The notes below the pieces were generated by a model, which was given only the letters and a program-made list of their open reading frames with translations, did no database searches and had not been told where the DNA came from. The position numbers and the translations under genes were made by a program. Below, piece by piece: positions 34,993 to 45,884 of a DNA stretch of 64,000 nucleotides (position 1 is the first letter of the stretch; the number at the start of each line of letters is the position of its first letter). Source of the DNA: Jhaorihella thermophila (GTDB lineage: Bacteria; Pseudomonadota; Alphaproteobacteria; Rhodobacterales; Rhodobacteraceae). Where the stretch lies: contig NZ_FNVD01000010.1 of assembly GCF_900108275.1 (NCBI RefSeq), positions 1-64,000 on the forward strand. The letters run 5' to 3'.

Positions 34993-35622
34993 TCAGGCCG
35001 AGGCGCTGGGTCGAGCCTTGATCGCGGCGTGCCAGCGCTGGCTGGCGGCGTTCTCTTCGGGAATGCGGCGTTTCACGACGCGGGCGAATTCGATCATCAC
35101 GAAGGCGGTGATGTCGGCCAGCGAAAAGAAGTCGCCGGCCAGGTATTCGCTTTGCTGCAGACGATCCTCGATCAGATCGAAGAACAGGTCGATCCGCCGG
35201 AAGGCGCGCTCGGCCAGTTCGGGGATCTGGTCGAAATTGACCGGCCCCGTGACGGCGCGGCCCTTCATCGCCGGGTGCGAGTTTCGGAAGGCCTCGGCGA
35301 TCGGCAGCCCGCCCTGCTGTTCGACCACGGCGTTCCAGTTGAAAACCATGCCCCGTTCGTCCGGAGTGCGTCCCAGCAGCGGCGGTTCAGGGCAGATTTC
35401 CTCCAGATAGGCTGCGATGCCGACATTTTCGGTCAGCACATTGCCCTCGTCGGTGATGAGAACCGGAATCGTGCCGCGCGGATTGATCTTCAGAAACTCG
35501 GGGCTGAGTTGTTCGCCCTTGATCATCGAGATATCGCGGCTTTCGATCTCCAGCCCCTTTTCGGCGATGAACATGCGGGCGCGGCGGGGGTTGGGCGCGG
35601 TGGAACAGTCGTAGAAAAACAT
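34993..35622 (-). CDS. Glutathione S-transferase
   Basis: This 209-residue cytosolic GST has an N-terminal thioredoxin-like domain with MFFYDCSTAPNPRRARMFI and the glutathione-binding segment INPRGTIPVLITDEGNVLTE (about residues 46-65, with cis-Pro). The all-helical domain has FFSLADITAFVMIEFARVV (about 165). It conjugates or reduces electrophiles using glutathione; the class is uncertain. The start at 35622 removes a non-homologous 16-residue extension. It may be co-transcribed with the FAD oxidoreductase downstream. Confidence 0.9.
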   Translation of the reverse strand: MFFYDCSTAPNPRRARMFIAEKGLEIESRDISMIKGEQLSPEFLKINPRGTIPVLITDEGNVLTENVGIAAYLEEICPEPPLLGRTPDERGMVFNWNAVVEQQGGLPIAEAFRNSHPAMKGRAVTGPVNFDQIPELAERAFRRIDLFFDLIEDRLQQSEYLAGDFFSLADITAFVMIEFARVVKRRIPEENAASQRWHAAIKARPSASA

Positions 35623-35715
35623 GAGCGGTCCTGTCGTTTCGTCCTCTGGGGGAACGATAGACAGGACCACCGCGCCGCGCCCAGCCCTTTTGCGCGTGAC
35701 GCAAGGTCACGACCG

Positions 35716-36090
35716 TCAGACGGCGATGATTTCGTCCTTGAGCGCGAAGGCGATCACCAGGACGTCCTTGCGCGTCTCTTCGTCGATGCCGTGCCTTTCC
35801 AGCTGATCCATGATGTCATCGGTCGCGGCCATGTATTCGCCGGCGCTGATGTTCATGCCGCGATGGGCGTCCAGCAGACTGCGCCCGGTATAGTCGATCG
35901 GCCCGCCCGCGCCGGCGGCAAAGAAATCGGTGAGGTGCTTCTTGGCGTTCGCCAGATCCTCGGGCCGGTCGCGGTAGGGCAGGAACCGCGCCTGGATGAC
36001 CGGATTGTGCATATGCGCCTCCACCACGTCATCCACGAGCTTGCGGATGCCGTCGATTTCGCCGAGCCGCTGATAAAGAATTTGTGCCAT
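35716..36090 (-). CDS. Group I truncated haemoglobin-like protein
   Basis: This 124-residue protein begins MAQILYQRLGEIDGIRKLVDDV, a typical truncated haemoglobin helix A/B start. The candidate proximal haem ligand is the His in GRSLLDAHRGMNIS (about residue 76), and YMAATDDIMDQLERHGI follows. Truncated globins bind O2 or NO and may detoxify NO. The gene is close to nnrS and the nir cluster and divergent from an HxlR regulator, which supports a link to nitrogen oxides, though it also neighbours the GST gene. The ATG at 36090 is preceded by GGAGGACC. Confidence 0.82.
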   Translation of the reverse strand: MAQILYQRLGEIDGIRKLVDDVVEAHMHNPVIQARFLPYRDRPEDLANAKKHLTDFFAAGAGGPIDYTGRSLLDAHRGMNISAGEYMAATDDIMDQLERHGIDEETRKDVLVIAFALKDEIIAV

Positions 36091-36170
36091 TGGTTGGTCC
36101 TCCTGAAACGGGGCGGGCGCGCGGGGCGGGCCGCCGATGAACCCCAAGCCTAGCCAGCGGCCCGCTTTCG

Positions 36171-36192
36171 CGATAGTTCAATAGTTGTATCG
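36171..36192. promoter_or_regulatory. Possible HxlR operator between globin and HxlR genes
   Basis: CGATA (36171-36175) and TATCG (36188-36192) form an inverted repeat spaced by 12 bases. Inside lies a tandem ATAGTT (36173-36178 and 36181-36186). It sits in the divergent promoter region and could bind the adjacent HxlR protein; this is inference from position. Confidence 0.4.
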
Positions 36193-36236
36193 GCCGGTGC
36201 GCACGCCCCGGCCCGGCGTCACCAGTGAGGTCTTGC

Positions 36237-36926
36237 ATGGAACCCGGTTACAAGCAGTTCTGCCCGGTGGCGATGGCCGCCGAGATCCTTTGTTCGCGCT
36301 GGACCATGGTCCTGCTGCGCGAACTGCTGGCGGGTTCGACCCGGTTCAACGATCTGCGCCGCGGCGTGCCGAAGATGTCGCCTTCACTGCTGTCGCGGCG
36401 GCTGAAGCAGCTGGAAGAGGCCGGGATCCTGCGCCGCATCGAAGCCGCCGACCGGCCCGGCGCGCCCGAATACCACCTGACCGAGGCGGGCCGCGATCTG
36501 CGTCCGGTGGTCGAGGCGATGGGCATCTGGGGGCAGCGCTGGGTGGAATCCGAGCCATCGCTGAAGAATCTCGACCCGTCGCTTCTGATGTGGGACATGC
36601 GGCGGAACATGAACCCGTCCCCCCTGCCCGACCGCCGGGTCGTGGTCGAGTTCGACTTTGCCGACCAGCCCAGGTCGAAACGCGCCTGGTGGCTGGTGAT
36701 CGAGCCCGAAGGCGCCGTGGATCTGTGCTGGTCGCATCCGGGGTTCGACGTGGATCTTTATGTCTCGACCGATCTGCGCACCATGACGGCGATCTGGATG
36801 GGGCTGACCACGCCGCGCCGCGAAGCCGACCGGATCCGGTTCGACGGCGACCGCGGAATCGCGCGCACCATGCAGGACTGGCTGGGGCTCAGCCCCTTCG
36901 CGGTGGAAAAGAAGCGGGTGAACTGA
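36237..36926 (+). CDS. HxlR-family regulator with C-terminal extension
   Basis: This 229-residue protein has an HxlR winged helix in residues about 5-100: CPVAMAAEILCSRWTMVLLR, RFNDLRRGVPKMSPSLLSRR, the recognition helix, then LRRIEAADRPGAPEYHLT as the wing. Cys8 is at the conserved position used by redox-sensing family members. A second domain of about 110 residues follows, with alternating hydrophobics that recall an SCP2-like lipid-binding fold; most HxlR proteins stop before this. It is divergent from the globin gene and convergent with nnrS, and may sense a quinone, carbonyl or nitrosative signal. Confidence 0.87.
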   Translation: MEPGYKQFCPVAMAAEILCSRWTMVLLRELLAGSTRFNDLRRGVPKMSPSLLSRRLKQLEEAGILRRIEAADRPGAPEYHLTEAGRDLRPVVEAMGIWGQRWVESEPSLKNLDPSLLMWDMRRNMNPSPLPDRRVVVEFDFADQPRSKRAWWLVIEPEGAVDLCWSHPGFDVDLYVSTDLRTMTAIWMGLTTPRREADRIRFDGDRGIARTMQDWLGLSPFAVEKKRVN

Positions 36927-36928
36927 AG

Positions 36929-38137
36929 CTAGGTCTGCGTGGCCTGCGCATCCACGCGGGGGCCGGTCAGAACCGGCCACATCGCCACCAGGTAGAGCGT
37001 GAAGGCCGCCGTCCACAGCGTGATCGCGCCCAGCATCAGCGGGAAATACCACGCGCCCGGCCCCGAAGAGCCGGCCCAGCGCAGAACGGTGGCGGCGGCC
37101 ATCAGCCAATAGGCGGCCGCGACCGGCCCCGGCGCGACCAGGTCGCGGCCGGTATGGCCCAGACCCGCGCGGCTCATCACCGCCAGCGTCATGCCGCCCA
37201 CCGCGCCGATGCCCAGGACGTGCAGCGCGGCGACCTCGCTGCCCAACCCCAGCCCGGCGAGCCCCCACAGCGCCATCCCAAGCGCCAGCATGCCAAAGCC
37301 CAGATGCAGCGCAATCAGGATCGGCTGGCGCAGCGCCCAGCCCCCCCGCCAGCGCGACAGCCGCACGGCGTGGACGATGCCCAGCACCAGCGCCACCGTG
37401 CCGGGCACCGCGTCGGGCAGTTCGGCCATCACCGTCAACGGTAACAGCAGCGACAGGAACAGCGCGGCGCGCTCCAGCGACGTCACGGTTGCCGGCCAGG
37501 CCGCTTCGGGCTCGCCCGCGCGTTTCATGGCGTTGCGGGTAAAGGCCGGGGTGATCCGCCCGCCCAGCGTGGAGATCAGCGCCGCCAGCGTCAGCAGTCC
37601 CGCGCGCAACCCGGCGACGGCGGTGTCGCCGGTCACACCGATCCATTCCAGATGCACCATCAGATTCGCCACCCACAGAAGCGCGAGGAAGGCCAGGAAC
37701 ATCACGTTCTGCGGCTTGGGCCGGCGCGACAGCTGCACCGCGATCTTGGCGGCCAGGATGGGGATGAAGGCAAGATCGGCCACCGCGACCAGGACCGGCG
37801 GCAGCGCGACGGAATACCACATCGCGGCGCGCCCGATGAGCCACAGACCGGCGGCCGTCGTTATGAAGGCCGTCCGCGCCCCCGGCCCGCCGGTCCAGTT
37901 CGGCACGGCGGTCAGGAAGAACCCGCCCAGCGCCGCCGTGGCATAGCCGAAGATCATCTCGTGCCCGTGCCACAGATGCGGCGCCATGGCAAAAGGCAGA
38001 TCATACCACATGCCGCCGGCGGCGTGGATCCCCAGCCAAAGCCCCCAGACGATGCCGGTGAAGGCGCCGAACAGCCCGGCGGCAAGGAAAAACACCCGGA
38101 ACCCTTGGGACAAAATGCGCTGGACCGTCTCGATCAT
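36929..38137 (-). CDS. nnrS: NnrS haem-copper membrane protein
   Basis: This 402-residue polytopic protein has about 12 hydrophobic segments. It begins VQRILSQGFRVFFLAAGLFG and contains the His-rich MAPHLWHGHEMIFGYATAAL near residue 55, a probable haem/copper ligand region of NnrS. NnrS protects respiring cells against nitrosative stress and is co-regulated with nitrite and NO reduction. Its ATG overlaps the nirI stop by four bases (38134-38137), giving a nirI-nnrS operon divergent from nirS. It ends two bases from the HxlR gene. Confidence 0.93.
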   Translation of the reverse strand: MIETVQRILSQGFRVFFLAAGLFGAFTGIVWGLWLGIHAAGGMWYDLPFAMAPHLWHGHEMIFGYATAALGGFFLTAVPNWTGGPGARTAFITTAAGLWLIGRAAMWYSVALPPVLVAVADLAFIPILAAKIAVQLSRRPKPQNVMFLAFLALLWVANLMVHLEWIGVTGDTAVAGLRAGLLTLAALISTLGGRITPAFTRNAMKRAGEPEAAWPATVTSLERAALFLSLLLPLTVMAELPDAVPGTVALVLGIVHAVRLSRWRGGWALRQPILIALHLGFGMLALGMALWGLAGLGLGSEVAALHVLGIGAVGGMTLAVMSRAGLGHTGRDLVAPGPVAAAYWLMAAATVLRWAGSSGPGAWYFPLMLGAITLWTAAFTLYLVAMWPVLTGPRVDAQATQT

Positions 38138-40236
38138 GGGGTCGCCTCTTTTGCAGCCTGTTTCGCGGCCATCTCGGCCTGCGCCTTGCGGGCACGGGCG
38201 CGCCGCATCAGCGTGGGGCAGGTCTTTTCGTCGTTGAAGATCACCTGACACCGCAGGCACAGCACGCATTCGTTGGGGTTGATCCGTCCCAGCGGGTCGA
38301 TCGCGCCCACCGTGCATTTCTGCTCGCACAGCCGGCATTCGCGGCCGCATTGCGGGCGCCGGTCCAGCCAGTCGAAGATCTTGAGCTTTGCCGGAATCGC
38401 CAAAGCCGCACCCAGCGGGCAGATGTAGCGGCAATAGAACCGTTCGATGAACAGCCCCGCCACCAGCAGCGCCAGCACGAACAGAACGAAGGGCCAGGCG
38501 CGCAGCATGCGCATGGTGATCGCGGTCTTGAACGGTTCGGCCTCGGCCAGCAACAGCGCGTCGACCATCGAATAGAAGGACAGGCCGAGGATCAGGATGA
38601 ACAGCGTATATTTGATGATCCACAGCCGTTCATGGATGGCATGGGGCACCTCGACCTGCTTCACGCCGAACCGCCGAGCGATCAGGTTGGTGAGTTCCTG
38701 CAAGGCCCCGAACGGGCACAGCCAGCCGCAATAGACGCCCCGCCCCCAGAACAGCAGCCCCAGCGCGACGCCGCTCCAGAGCACGAAGATCACCGGCTCC
38801 ATCAGGAAGGTTTCCCAATGGAACCCGGTCAGCAGCGACTGGACGAAGGCCACGACCTGAACCACCGAAAGCTGGCCGCCCAGCCCCCAGCCCAGAACGA
38901 AGAGCGTCAGAGTCAGAAAGCCGATGCGGAACCCCATCCACAGCTTGCGCCGCCTGACCACCGCGCCCTGGAAAAGGAACAGCAGGGTCAAAGCGCCCTG
39001 CATGGTCAGGGCCACGGCGACGGCGGGCCATTTCTGCGCCCAGACCCGCTCCCACAGCGGCAGAGGCTCGGGCGGCAGGGGTTTGAGAAACTTCTCCGGC
39101 AGCCGGTAATCCACCCCGATCACCATCGACACCTCGCCGTCTCCGGCCTTTCGGGTCGCGGTCACTTCGACCCGGAAGGGCGCGGCGGGGTCGAAGCCCT
39201 CGCCGCCCAGCTGGAAGACGCTGCGTTCCTTGAAATCGGGCGCATCCTTCAGCGCCAGCCTGTCAATGCGCGTATACCCCTCTTTCGTGAGGGAATAGCG
39301 CCGGCCGTCCTGCACCACCGCGATCAGGTCGAAGACACCAGACCGCCGCCAGTTCAGCCCGCGATGGGAATAGAGCCCGCGCGAGGCGACGAACAGTGCC
39401 ACCTTGCCCGCTGGCAGCGCGCCCACCGCGCGGGTGTAGGCCTGCTGGCCCAGGATGTTGCGGCCGATCTCGGGCGGGTCCAGAACCGCCACATGCAGGT
39501 CGATGAAATACCCCGCGCCCGGTTCTGGCGGCGTGTCGGCCCCGGCCAGTGCCTGCGCGGCCTCGGTCATGGTCACCGCGCGCGACCGGATCGCGCCCAT
39601 CCCGGCCAGTTCGGCCCAGCTGTGGGGGGCGAAGGCCAGACGCTCGATCCGCCCCCCCGAGAGAAGCCCCCGCGACAGCGCCAATATCCGACCCGTGCGC
39701 AGAATCGAATCGCGGATCACCCCGGTCGAAACGGTCGCGCGCGAAATGATGTCGGGCGCCCCGGCCTCGGCCAGAGCGGCGGTTTCCAGCGGGCGGGTCA
39801 GGTCCCCCCCGGCGAAACCTTCGACGAATCGAGCGATGTCCTCGTCCGAGATGCCCAGCGACAGGATCGGCTCGTTCTGGCGCATCAGCCTTGCGCCCAC
39901 GATATGGGCGGACGGATCCACCGCCACGAGAATGTCGATCGGCCGGCCGGAATAGCCGACCGACCGAGACAGTTCCCAGCTCGACCCGATATGACCAAGC
40001 ACCGCGCCGCCGGCCCCGGTGACGGCCCAGCCCGGCGCGTCGCCTTCGGTGCGCTCCACCGTCACCGGTCCCGATACGCCGAACAGCCGCGCCGCCAGAC
40101 CCGGATCGGGGGCGGCAGCGGCGATGGTCTCTTCGAAACCGGGGCGCACCGGGACCTCCGCCGCGGCCGGATGGATCGACACGACGAAGGACGCCGCCAG
40201 GGCGACCGCCAAGATCGGCGCGAACAGGCGTTTCAT
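38134..40236 (-). CDS. nirI: NirI/NosR-family regulatory flavo-iron-sulfur membrane protein
   Basis: This 700-residue protein has a signal peptide (MKRLFAPILAVALAASFVVS) and a periplasmic region with an FMN-binding domain (residues about 80-190, EAGAPDIISRATVSTGVIRDS around the flavin-attachment Thr). Five or six membrane helices follow. The C-terminal cytoplasmic polyferredoxin part has CGWLCPFGALQE, CRYICPLGAALA, CRLCEQKCTVGA and CVLCLRCQVIFNDEKTCP. NirI is required for nirS expression in Paracoccus and is related to NosR. It is divergent from nirS with an NNR/FNR-type box between them. Confidence 0.93.
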   Translation of the reverse strand: MKRLFAPILAVALAASFVVSIHPAAAEVPVRPGFEETIAAAAPDPGLAARLFGVSGPVTVERTEGDAPGWAVTGAGGAVLGHIGSSWELSRSVGYSGRPIDILVAVDPSAHIVGARLMRQNEPILSLGISDEDIARFVEGFAGGDLTRPLETAALAEAGAPDIISRATVSTGVIRDSILRTGRILALSRGLLSGGRIERLAFAPHSWAELAGMGAIRSRAVTMTEAAQALAGADTPPEPGAGYFIDLHVAVLDPPEIGRNILGQQAYTRAVGALPAGKVALFVASRGLYSHRGLNWRRSGVFDLIAVVQDGRRYSLTKEGYTRIDRLALKDAPDFKERSVFQLGGEGFDPAAPFRVEVTATRKAGDGEVSMVIGVDYRLPEKFLKPLPPEPLPLWERVWAQKWPAVAVALTMQGALTLLFLFQGAVVRRRKLWMGFRIGFLTLTLFVLGWGLGGQLSVVQVVAFVQSLLTGFHWETFLMEPVIFVLWSGVALGLLFWGRGVYCGWLCPFGALQELTNLIARRFGVKQVEVPHAIHERLWIIKYTLFILILGLSFYSMVDALLLAEAEPFKTAITMRMLRAWPFVLFVLALLVAGLFIERFYCRYICPLGAALAIPAKLKIFDWLDRRPQCGRECRLCEQKCTVGAIDPLGRINPNECVLCLRCQVIFNDEKTCPTLMRRARARKAQAEMAAKQAAKEATP

Positions 40237-40249
40237 GGACCCGGCATAG

Positions 40250-42100
<1,851 letters not shown>

Positions 42101-42168
42101 TGTCCTCTCGGCGGGCCGGCACGACCCGGCCCGCCCTTTCCCCCGGACTTCACCCAGAGGAACCAGCC

Positions 42169-42960
42169 ATGACCAAGCCGGGCAAAGTCTTTCTGATCGG
42201 CGCCGGACCGGGCGCCCCCGAACTTCTGACCCTTCGTGCGGTGCGAATGCTGCAAACGGCCGACGTTGTGGTGCATGACCGGCTGGTATCCGACGAAATT
42301 CTCGCCCTGTCGCCGGATCGCGCACGCATGATTTCGGTGGGCAAGGCGCCGACCTTTCACCCCGTCCCACAGGAGCGGATCAACGAAATCCTGCTGGAAG
42401 AGGCGCGCGCCGGGCATGTCGTGGCGCGGCTCAAGGGTGGTGATCCACTTATATTCGGCCGCGGCTCGGAAGAGGCCGCCCATCTGATGGCGAACGGCAT
42501 CGCCGTCGAATACGCCCCCGGCATCACCGCGGCCCAGGGGGCGGCCTGCGCCACCGGCGTGCCGCTCACGCATCGCGGACTGGCGACGGGGGTGCAATAT
42601 GTGACCGGCCACCGCCAGGCAGGGCGCGGGCTCGATCTGGACTGGAAGCGGCTCGCCGATCCCGACATGACGCTGGTGGTCTACATGGGCGTGGCCAATA
42701 TCGGCCAGATCGCGATGGGGCTGATGACCGAGGGGCTGCCGGAAAGCACCCCCGTTCTGGCGGTCGCCCGGGCCACCACCCCCCAGGAACGCCGGCTGGT
42801 GTCGCGGCTCGACCGCATCGCCGCCGACATCCGGCAGGCCGAAATGGCCGCGCCCGTGCTGTTCATCATCGGCCAGGTCGTGTCGCTTTATGCCGACATG
42901 CCCACGGCGGCGGTCGCCGCCGATCTGGCCGCGGCGCCCAGGGTGGCCGCCCATGCGTAG
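42169..42960 (+). CDS. nirE: Uroporphyrinogen-III C-methyltransferase NirE
   Basis: This 263-residue SUMT has VFLIGAGPGAPELLTLRAVR (SAM-binding loop, about residues 7-26), VVARLKGGDPLIFGRGSEE (about 84) and YAPGITAAQGAACATGVPLTHRG (about 113). It methylates uroporphyrinogen III at C2 and C7 to precorrin-2, the first committed step of haem d1 synthesis. It has no CysG-like dehydrogenase/chelatase part, so those steps come from elsewhere. The start at 42169 follows CAGAGGAACCAGCC. Its end overlaps nirC by eight bases. Confidence 0.96.
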   Translation: MTKPGKVFLIGAGPGAPELLTLRAVRMLQTADVVVHDRLVSDEILALSPDRARMISVGKAPTFHPVPQERINEILLEEARAGHVVARLKGGDPLIFGRGSEEAAHLMANGIAVEYAPGITAAQGAACATGVPLTHRGLATGVQYVTGHRQAGRGLDLDWKRLADPDMTLVVYMGVANIGQIAMGLMTEGLPESTPVLAVARATTPQERRLVSRLDRIAADIRQAEMAAPVLFIIGQVVSLYADMPTAAVAADLAAAPRVAAHA

Positions 42961-43255
42961 CCTGCTGGCATGGCTGTTCATGGCCGGCGCCGCGCTGGCC
43001 GGGGGCGACCGCGCACCCGAGGAGCTCGAGCGGCTGGTGGTGCAGGATTGCGGCTCCTGCCACGGCCTGACGCTGAAGGGCGGACTGGGGCCAGACATTC
43101 GCCCGCAGTCGCTCGCGCATTACGATGCCGAGGTGCTGCGCGAGGTGATCCTTGACGGCATCCCCGAGACCGCGATGCCGCCCTGGCGGCCGCTGCTGAC
43201 CGAAATGGAGGCCGACTGGATCGCAAACTACCTGCTGAAGGGAGAGCGCCCATGA
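42953..43255 (+). CDS. nirC: Periplasmic c-type cytochrome NirC
   Basis: This 100-residue cytochrome has a short signal peptide (RSLLAWLFMAGAALAG) and haem attachment CGSCH (residues 33-37). The distal Met is probably in PETAMPPWRPLLTEME (about 73), typical of small class I c cytochromes. NirC donates electrons to NirS or serves in d1 assembly. It overlaps nirE by eight bases and nirF by four (ATGA at 43252-43255), within the tightly packed operon. Confidence 0.93.
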   Translation: MRSLLAWLFMAGAALAGGDRAPEELERLVVQDCGSCHGLTLKGGLGPDIRPQSLAHYDAEVLREVILDGIPETAMPPWRPLLTEMEADWIANYLLKGERP

Positions 43256-44439
43256 CCCTGACCTCTCGCCGCCGATTCCTGACCCTGACGGCCGGGGCTG
43301 CCGCGCTGCCCGCCGCCGCCAATGCAACCCGCGCCGAAACGACCGGCCCGCGCATCCGCGCCACCGGCGATCTGGGGCTGGTGGTGGAGCGCGCCACCGG
43401 CTCGTTGCTGCTGATCGACCAGTCCGACCGCGCCGCACTGGCCCGGATCGAAGGCCTGGGCGATCTCAGCCATGCCTCGATGGTCTATTCGCCAGACGAA
43501 CGCTTTGCCTATGTCTTTGGCCGCGACGGCGGGCTGACCAAGGTGGATATCGTCGAACGGACCATCGCCGCGCGTGTGGTGCAGGGCGGCAATTCGATCG
43601 GTGGGGCGATCTCGGACGACGGTCGGCTGGTCGCGGTGTCGAATTACGAACCCGGCGGCGTGCGGGTCTTCGACGCCGACACGCTGGAGATGATCGCCGA
43701 CATCCCCACCGGGGCCAAGACCATCGGGCTGGTGGACGCGCCGGGGCGGCGGTTCGTCTTCACCACCTGGGACACGGGCGAAACATGGATTGCGGATTTC
43801 TCGGGGCCGGACCCGCGCATTCGCAAGATCACCGGCATCGGCAAGAACCCCTATGACGGGCTCATCACCGCCAACGGCCGCACCTACATCACCGGATTGT
43901 TCGGCGAGGATGGTCTGACCGCGCTGGACCTGTGGCAGGACGACCCGAAACCCGTCCGCGTGCTGCCCCATTACGGGCGCGGCGAACGGAGAATGCCGGT
44001 CTACAAGATGCCGCATCTCGAAGGCTGGGCGCTGACCGGCGACGAATTCGTGCTGCCCGCCGTGGGCCATCACGAGGTTCTGTGGATGGATGCCCGCAGT
44101 TTCCGCGAGACCGGGTGCACGCCGACCCATGGCCAGCCGGTCTTTGCCATGGCGCGGCCCGACGGGCGGCAGGTCTGGGTCAACTTCGCCCATCCGCTGA
44201 ACGACACGGTGCAGGTGATCGACACGGTGACGAAGGAGGTGATCCACCAGTTCACCCCCGGCCCGGCGGTGCTGCACATGGAATTCACCCCGCGCGGGCA
44301 CGAGGTCTGGATCAGCGTGCGCGATGCCGGAAAGGTCATGATCTACGACACCCGCACCTTCGAGAAACGGGCGGAAATCGACGCGCAGAGCCCGTCGGGC
44401 ATCTTCTTCACCGCGCGCGCCCACAGGACGGGACTTTGA
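43252..44439 (+). CDS. nirF: Haem d1 biosynthesis protein NirF
   Basis: This 395-residue protein has a Tat-like N-terminus (TSRRRFLTLTAGAAALPAAA) and an eight-bladed beta-propeller related to the NirS d1 domain. Blade motifs include VYSPDERFAYVFGRDGGLTK and MEFTPRGHEVWISVRDAGKV. It lacks the N-terminal haem c domain. NirF acts late in d1 formation in the periplasm, converting dihydro-haem d1 precursors or holding them for NirN. The RRRF motif indicates Tat export. nirD-L follows three bases later. Confidence 0.95.
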   Translation: MTLTSRRRFLTLTAGAAALPAAANATRAETTGPRIRATGDLGLVVERATGSLLLIDQSDRAALARIEGLGDLSHASMVYSPDERFAYVFGRDGGLTKVDIVERTIAARVVQGGNSIGGAISDDGRLVAVSNYEPGGVRVFDADTLEMIADIPTGAKTIGLVDAPGRRFVFTTWDTGETWIADFSGPDPRIRKITGIGKNPYDGLITANGRTYITGLFGEDGLTALDLWQDDPKPVRVLPHYGRGERRMPVYKMPHLEGWALTGDEFVLPAVGHHEVLWMDARSFRETGCTPTHGQPVFAMARPDGRQVWVNFAHPLNDTVQVIDTVTKEVIHQFTPGPAVLHMEFTPRGHEVWISVRDAGKVMIYDTRTFEKRAEIDAQSPSGIFFTARAHRTGL

Positions 44440-44442
44440 CCG

Positions 44443-45435
44443 ATGAAGATCGTCGCAGACCCCATCGACCGCAGGCTTCTGGACGACTGGCAGCGTGATT
44501 TGCCGGTCTGCGAACGCCCCTTTGCGGTGATCGCGCAGGAACTGGGCATCCCCGAAGCCGAGGTGATCGACCGGCTGGCGCGGATGAAACAGGCGGGACG
44601 GGTGACGCGGGTGGGTGCGACCTGCGCGCCCAACACCGTTTCCGCCAGCACGCTGGCCGCCGTGTCCGCGCCGGAAAAACGGATCGACGCGGTGGCGCGG
44701 ATCATCAGCGCGCAGGACGGGGTCAACCACAGCTACCAGCGCGAGGACGACTGGAACATATGGTTCGTCGCCACCGGCCCCGACCGCGATCATGTCGATG
44801 CCACGCTGGCCTCGATCCGGGTGCTGACGGGGCTGGAGGTGCTGGATCTGCCGCTGGTGCGTCCGTTCAACGTGGATCTGGGCTTTCGCATGTCCGGCGG
44901 CCCCGGCAAACCGCCCGCGCCGCGCCCGGTAGACGTGTCGGTGATGCGCCCGGGCGACCGGCAGATCCTGCAGCAGCTGACCCGCGGTCTGGCCATCCGT
45001 CCCCGTCCCTTCGCCGCGCTGGGCGACCGGCTTGCCCGTTTCGAAACCGAGGTGATGGAGCGGACCGAGGTTCTGCTGGGCGCGGGCATCATCACCCGGC
45101 TGGGGGTGATCGTCCGCCACCGCGCCCTGGGCTGGAGCGCCAACGCCATGGTCGCCTGGGATCTGACGCCGGATGAGGTGGACGAAGCCGGCCCGGCGCT
45201 GGCGGCGCTTCCGGGCGTAACACTGTGCTATGAACGCGCGCCGGTGGCCGGCGTCTGGCCCTACCGGCTGTTCAACATGATCCACGCCCGCTCCCGGAAC
45301 GAGGCCCGCGAGGTGCTCGACCGCGCCCGCGCCCTGCCGGTTCTGCGCGAGGCGCCGCACAAGGTGCTGTTCTCGACCCGCTGCTTCAAGCAGACCGGCG
45401 CGCTGATCTCGGTGAAACCGGAGGCGGCGGCATGA
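44443..45435 (+). CDS. nirD: Fused sirohaem decarboxylase NirD-NirL
   Basis: This 330-residue protein has two Lrp/AsnC-like units. The first (about 1-150) has an HTH-like region (PFAVIAQELGIPEAEVIDRL) and the sirohaem-site motif HSYQREDDWNIWFVA. The second (about 165-325) has LCYERAPVAGVWPYRLFNM. The HTH is used for structure, not DNA binding. The NirDL-NirG-NirH complex decarboxylates sirohaem to didecarboxysirohaem. Fusion of D and L is known in some denitrifiers; here it is one uninterrupted frame. nirG overlaps by four bases. Confidence 0.93.
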   Translation: MKIVADPIDRRLLDDWQRDLPVCERPFAVIAQELGIPEAEVIDRLARMKQAGRVTRVGATCAPNTVSASTLAAVSAPEKRIDAVARIISAQDGVNHSYQREDDWNIWFVATGPDRDHVDATLASIRVLTGLEVLDLPLVRPFNVDLGFRMSGGPGKPPAPRPVDVSVMRPGDRQILQQLTRGLAIRPRPFAALGDRLARFETEVMERTEVLLGAGIITRLGVIVRHRALGWSANAMVAWDLTPDEVDEAGPALAALPGVTLCYERAPVAGVWPYRLFNMIHARSRNEAREVLDRARALPVLREAPHKVLFSTRCFKQTGALISVKPEAAA

Positions 45436-45884
45436 GCGGGCTGGACGATCTGGACCGGGCGATTCTGAACGCGGCGCAGGAGGATCTGCCGCTGACCCAC
45501 CGCCCCTTTGCCGCGCTGGCCGGGCGGCTGGGCATCGGCGAGGCAGAGGTGCTGGCGCGGCTGCACCGGATGAAGCAGGCCGGGATCATCACACGGTTCG
45601 GGCCGTTCTTCGACGCCGCCGCGATGGGCGGCGCGTTCTGCCTGTGCGCGATGGCGGTTCCGCGGGCCGATTTCGAAACCGTCCTGACCAAAGTCAATGC
45701 GATGCCCGAAGTCGCGCACAATTATGAACGGGCGCATCGGCTGAACATGTGGTTCGTTCTGGCGACCGAAACGCCCGAGGGGATCGAAGCCGCAGCCGAG
45801 GCGATCGAGCGGGAAACCGGGCTGACGGTCCATCGTTTCCCGAAACTGCAAGAGTTCTACATTGGCTTTCGGGTCGCCGCATGA
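45432..45884 (+). CDS. nirG: Sirohaem decarboxylase subunit NirG
   Basis: This 150-residue Lrp/AsnC-like subunit has PFAALAGRLGIGEAEVLARL at the N-terminus, and the effector-type domain contains HNYERAHRLNMWFVLATETP, which corresponds to the substrate-handling loop of NirD/NirG. It is part of the NirDLGH sirohaem decarboxylase, which removes two acetate carboxyls. Both ends overlap neighbours (ATGA), so translation is coupled to nirD-L and nirH. Confidence 0.92.
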   Translation: MSGLDDLDRAILNAAQEDLPLTHRPFAALAGRLGIGEAEVLARLHRMKQAGIITRFGPFFDAAAMGGAFCLCAMAVPRADFETVLTKVNAMPEVAHNYERAHRLNMWFVLATETPEGIEAAAEAIERETGLTVHRFPKLQEFYIGFRVAA

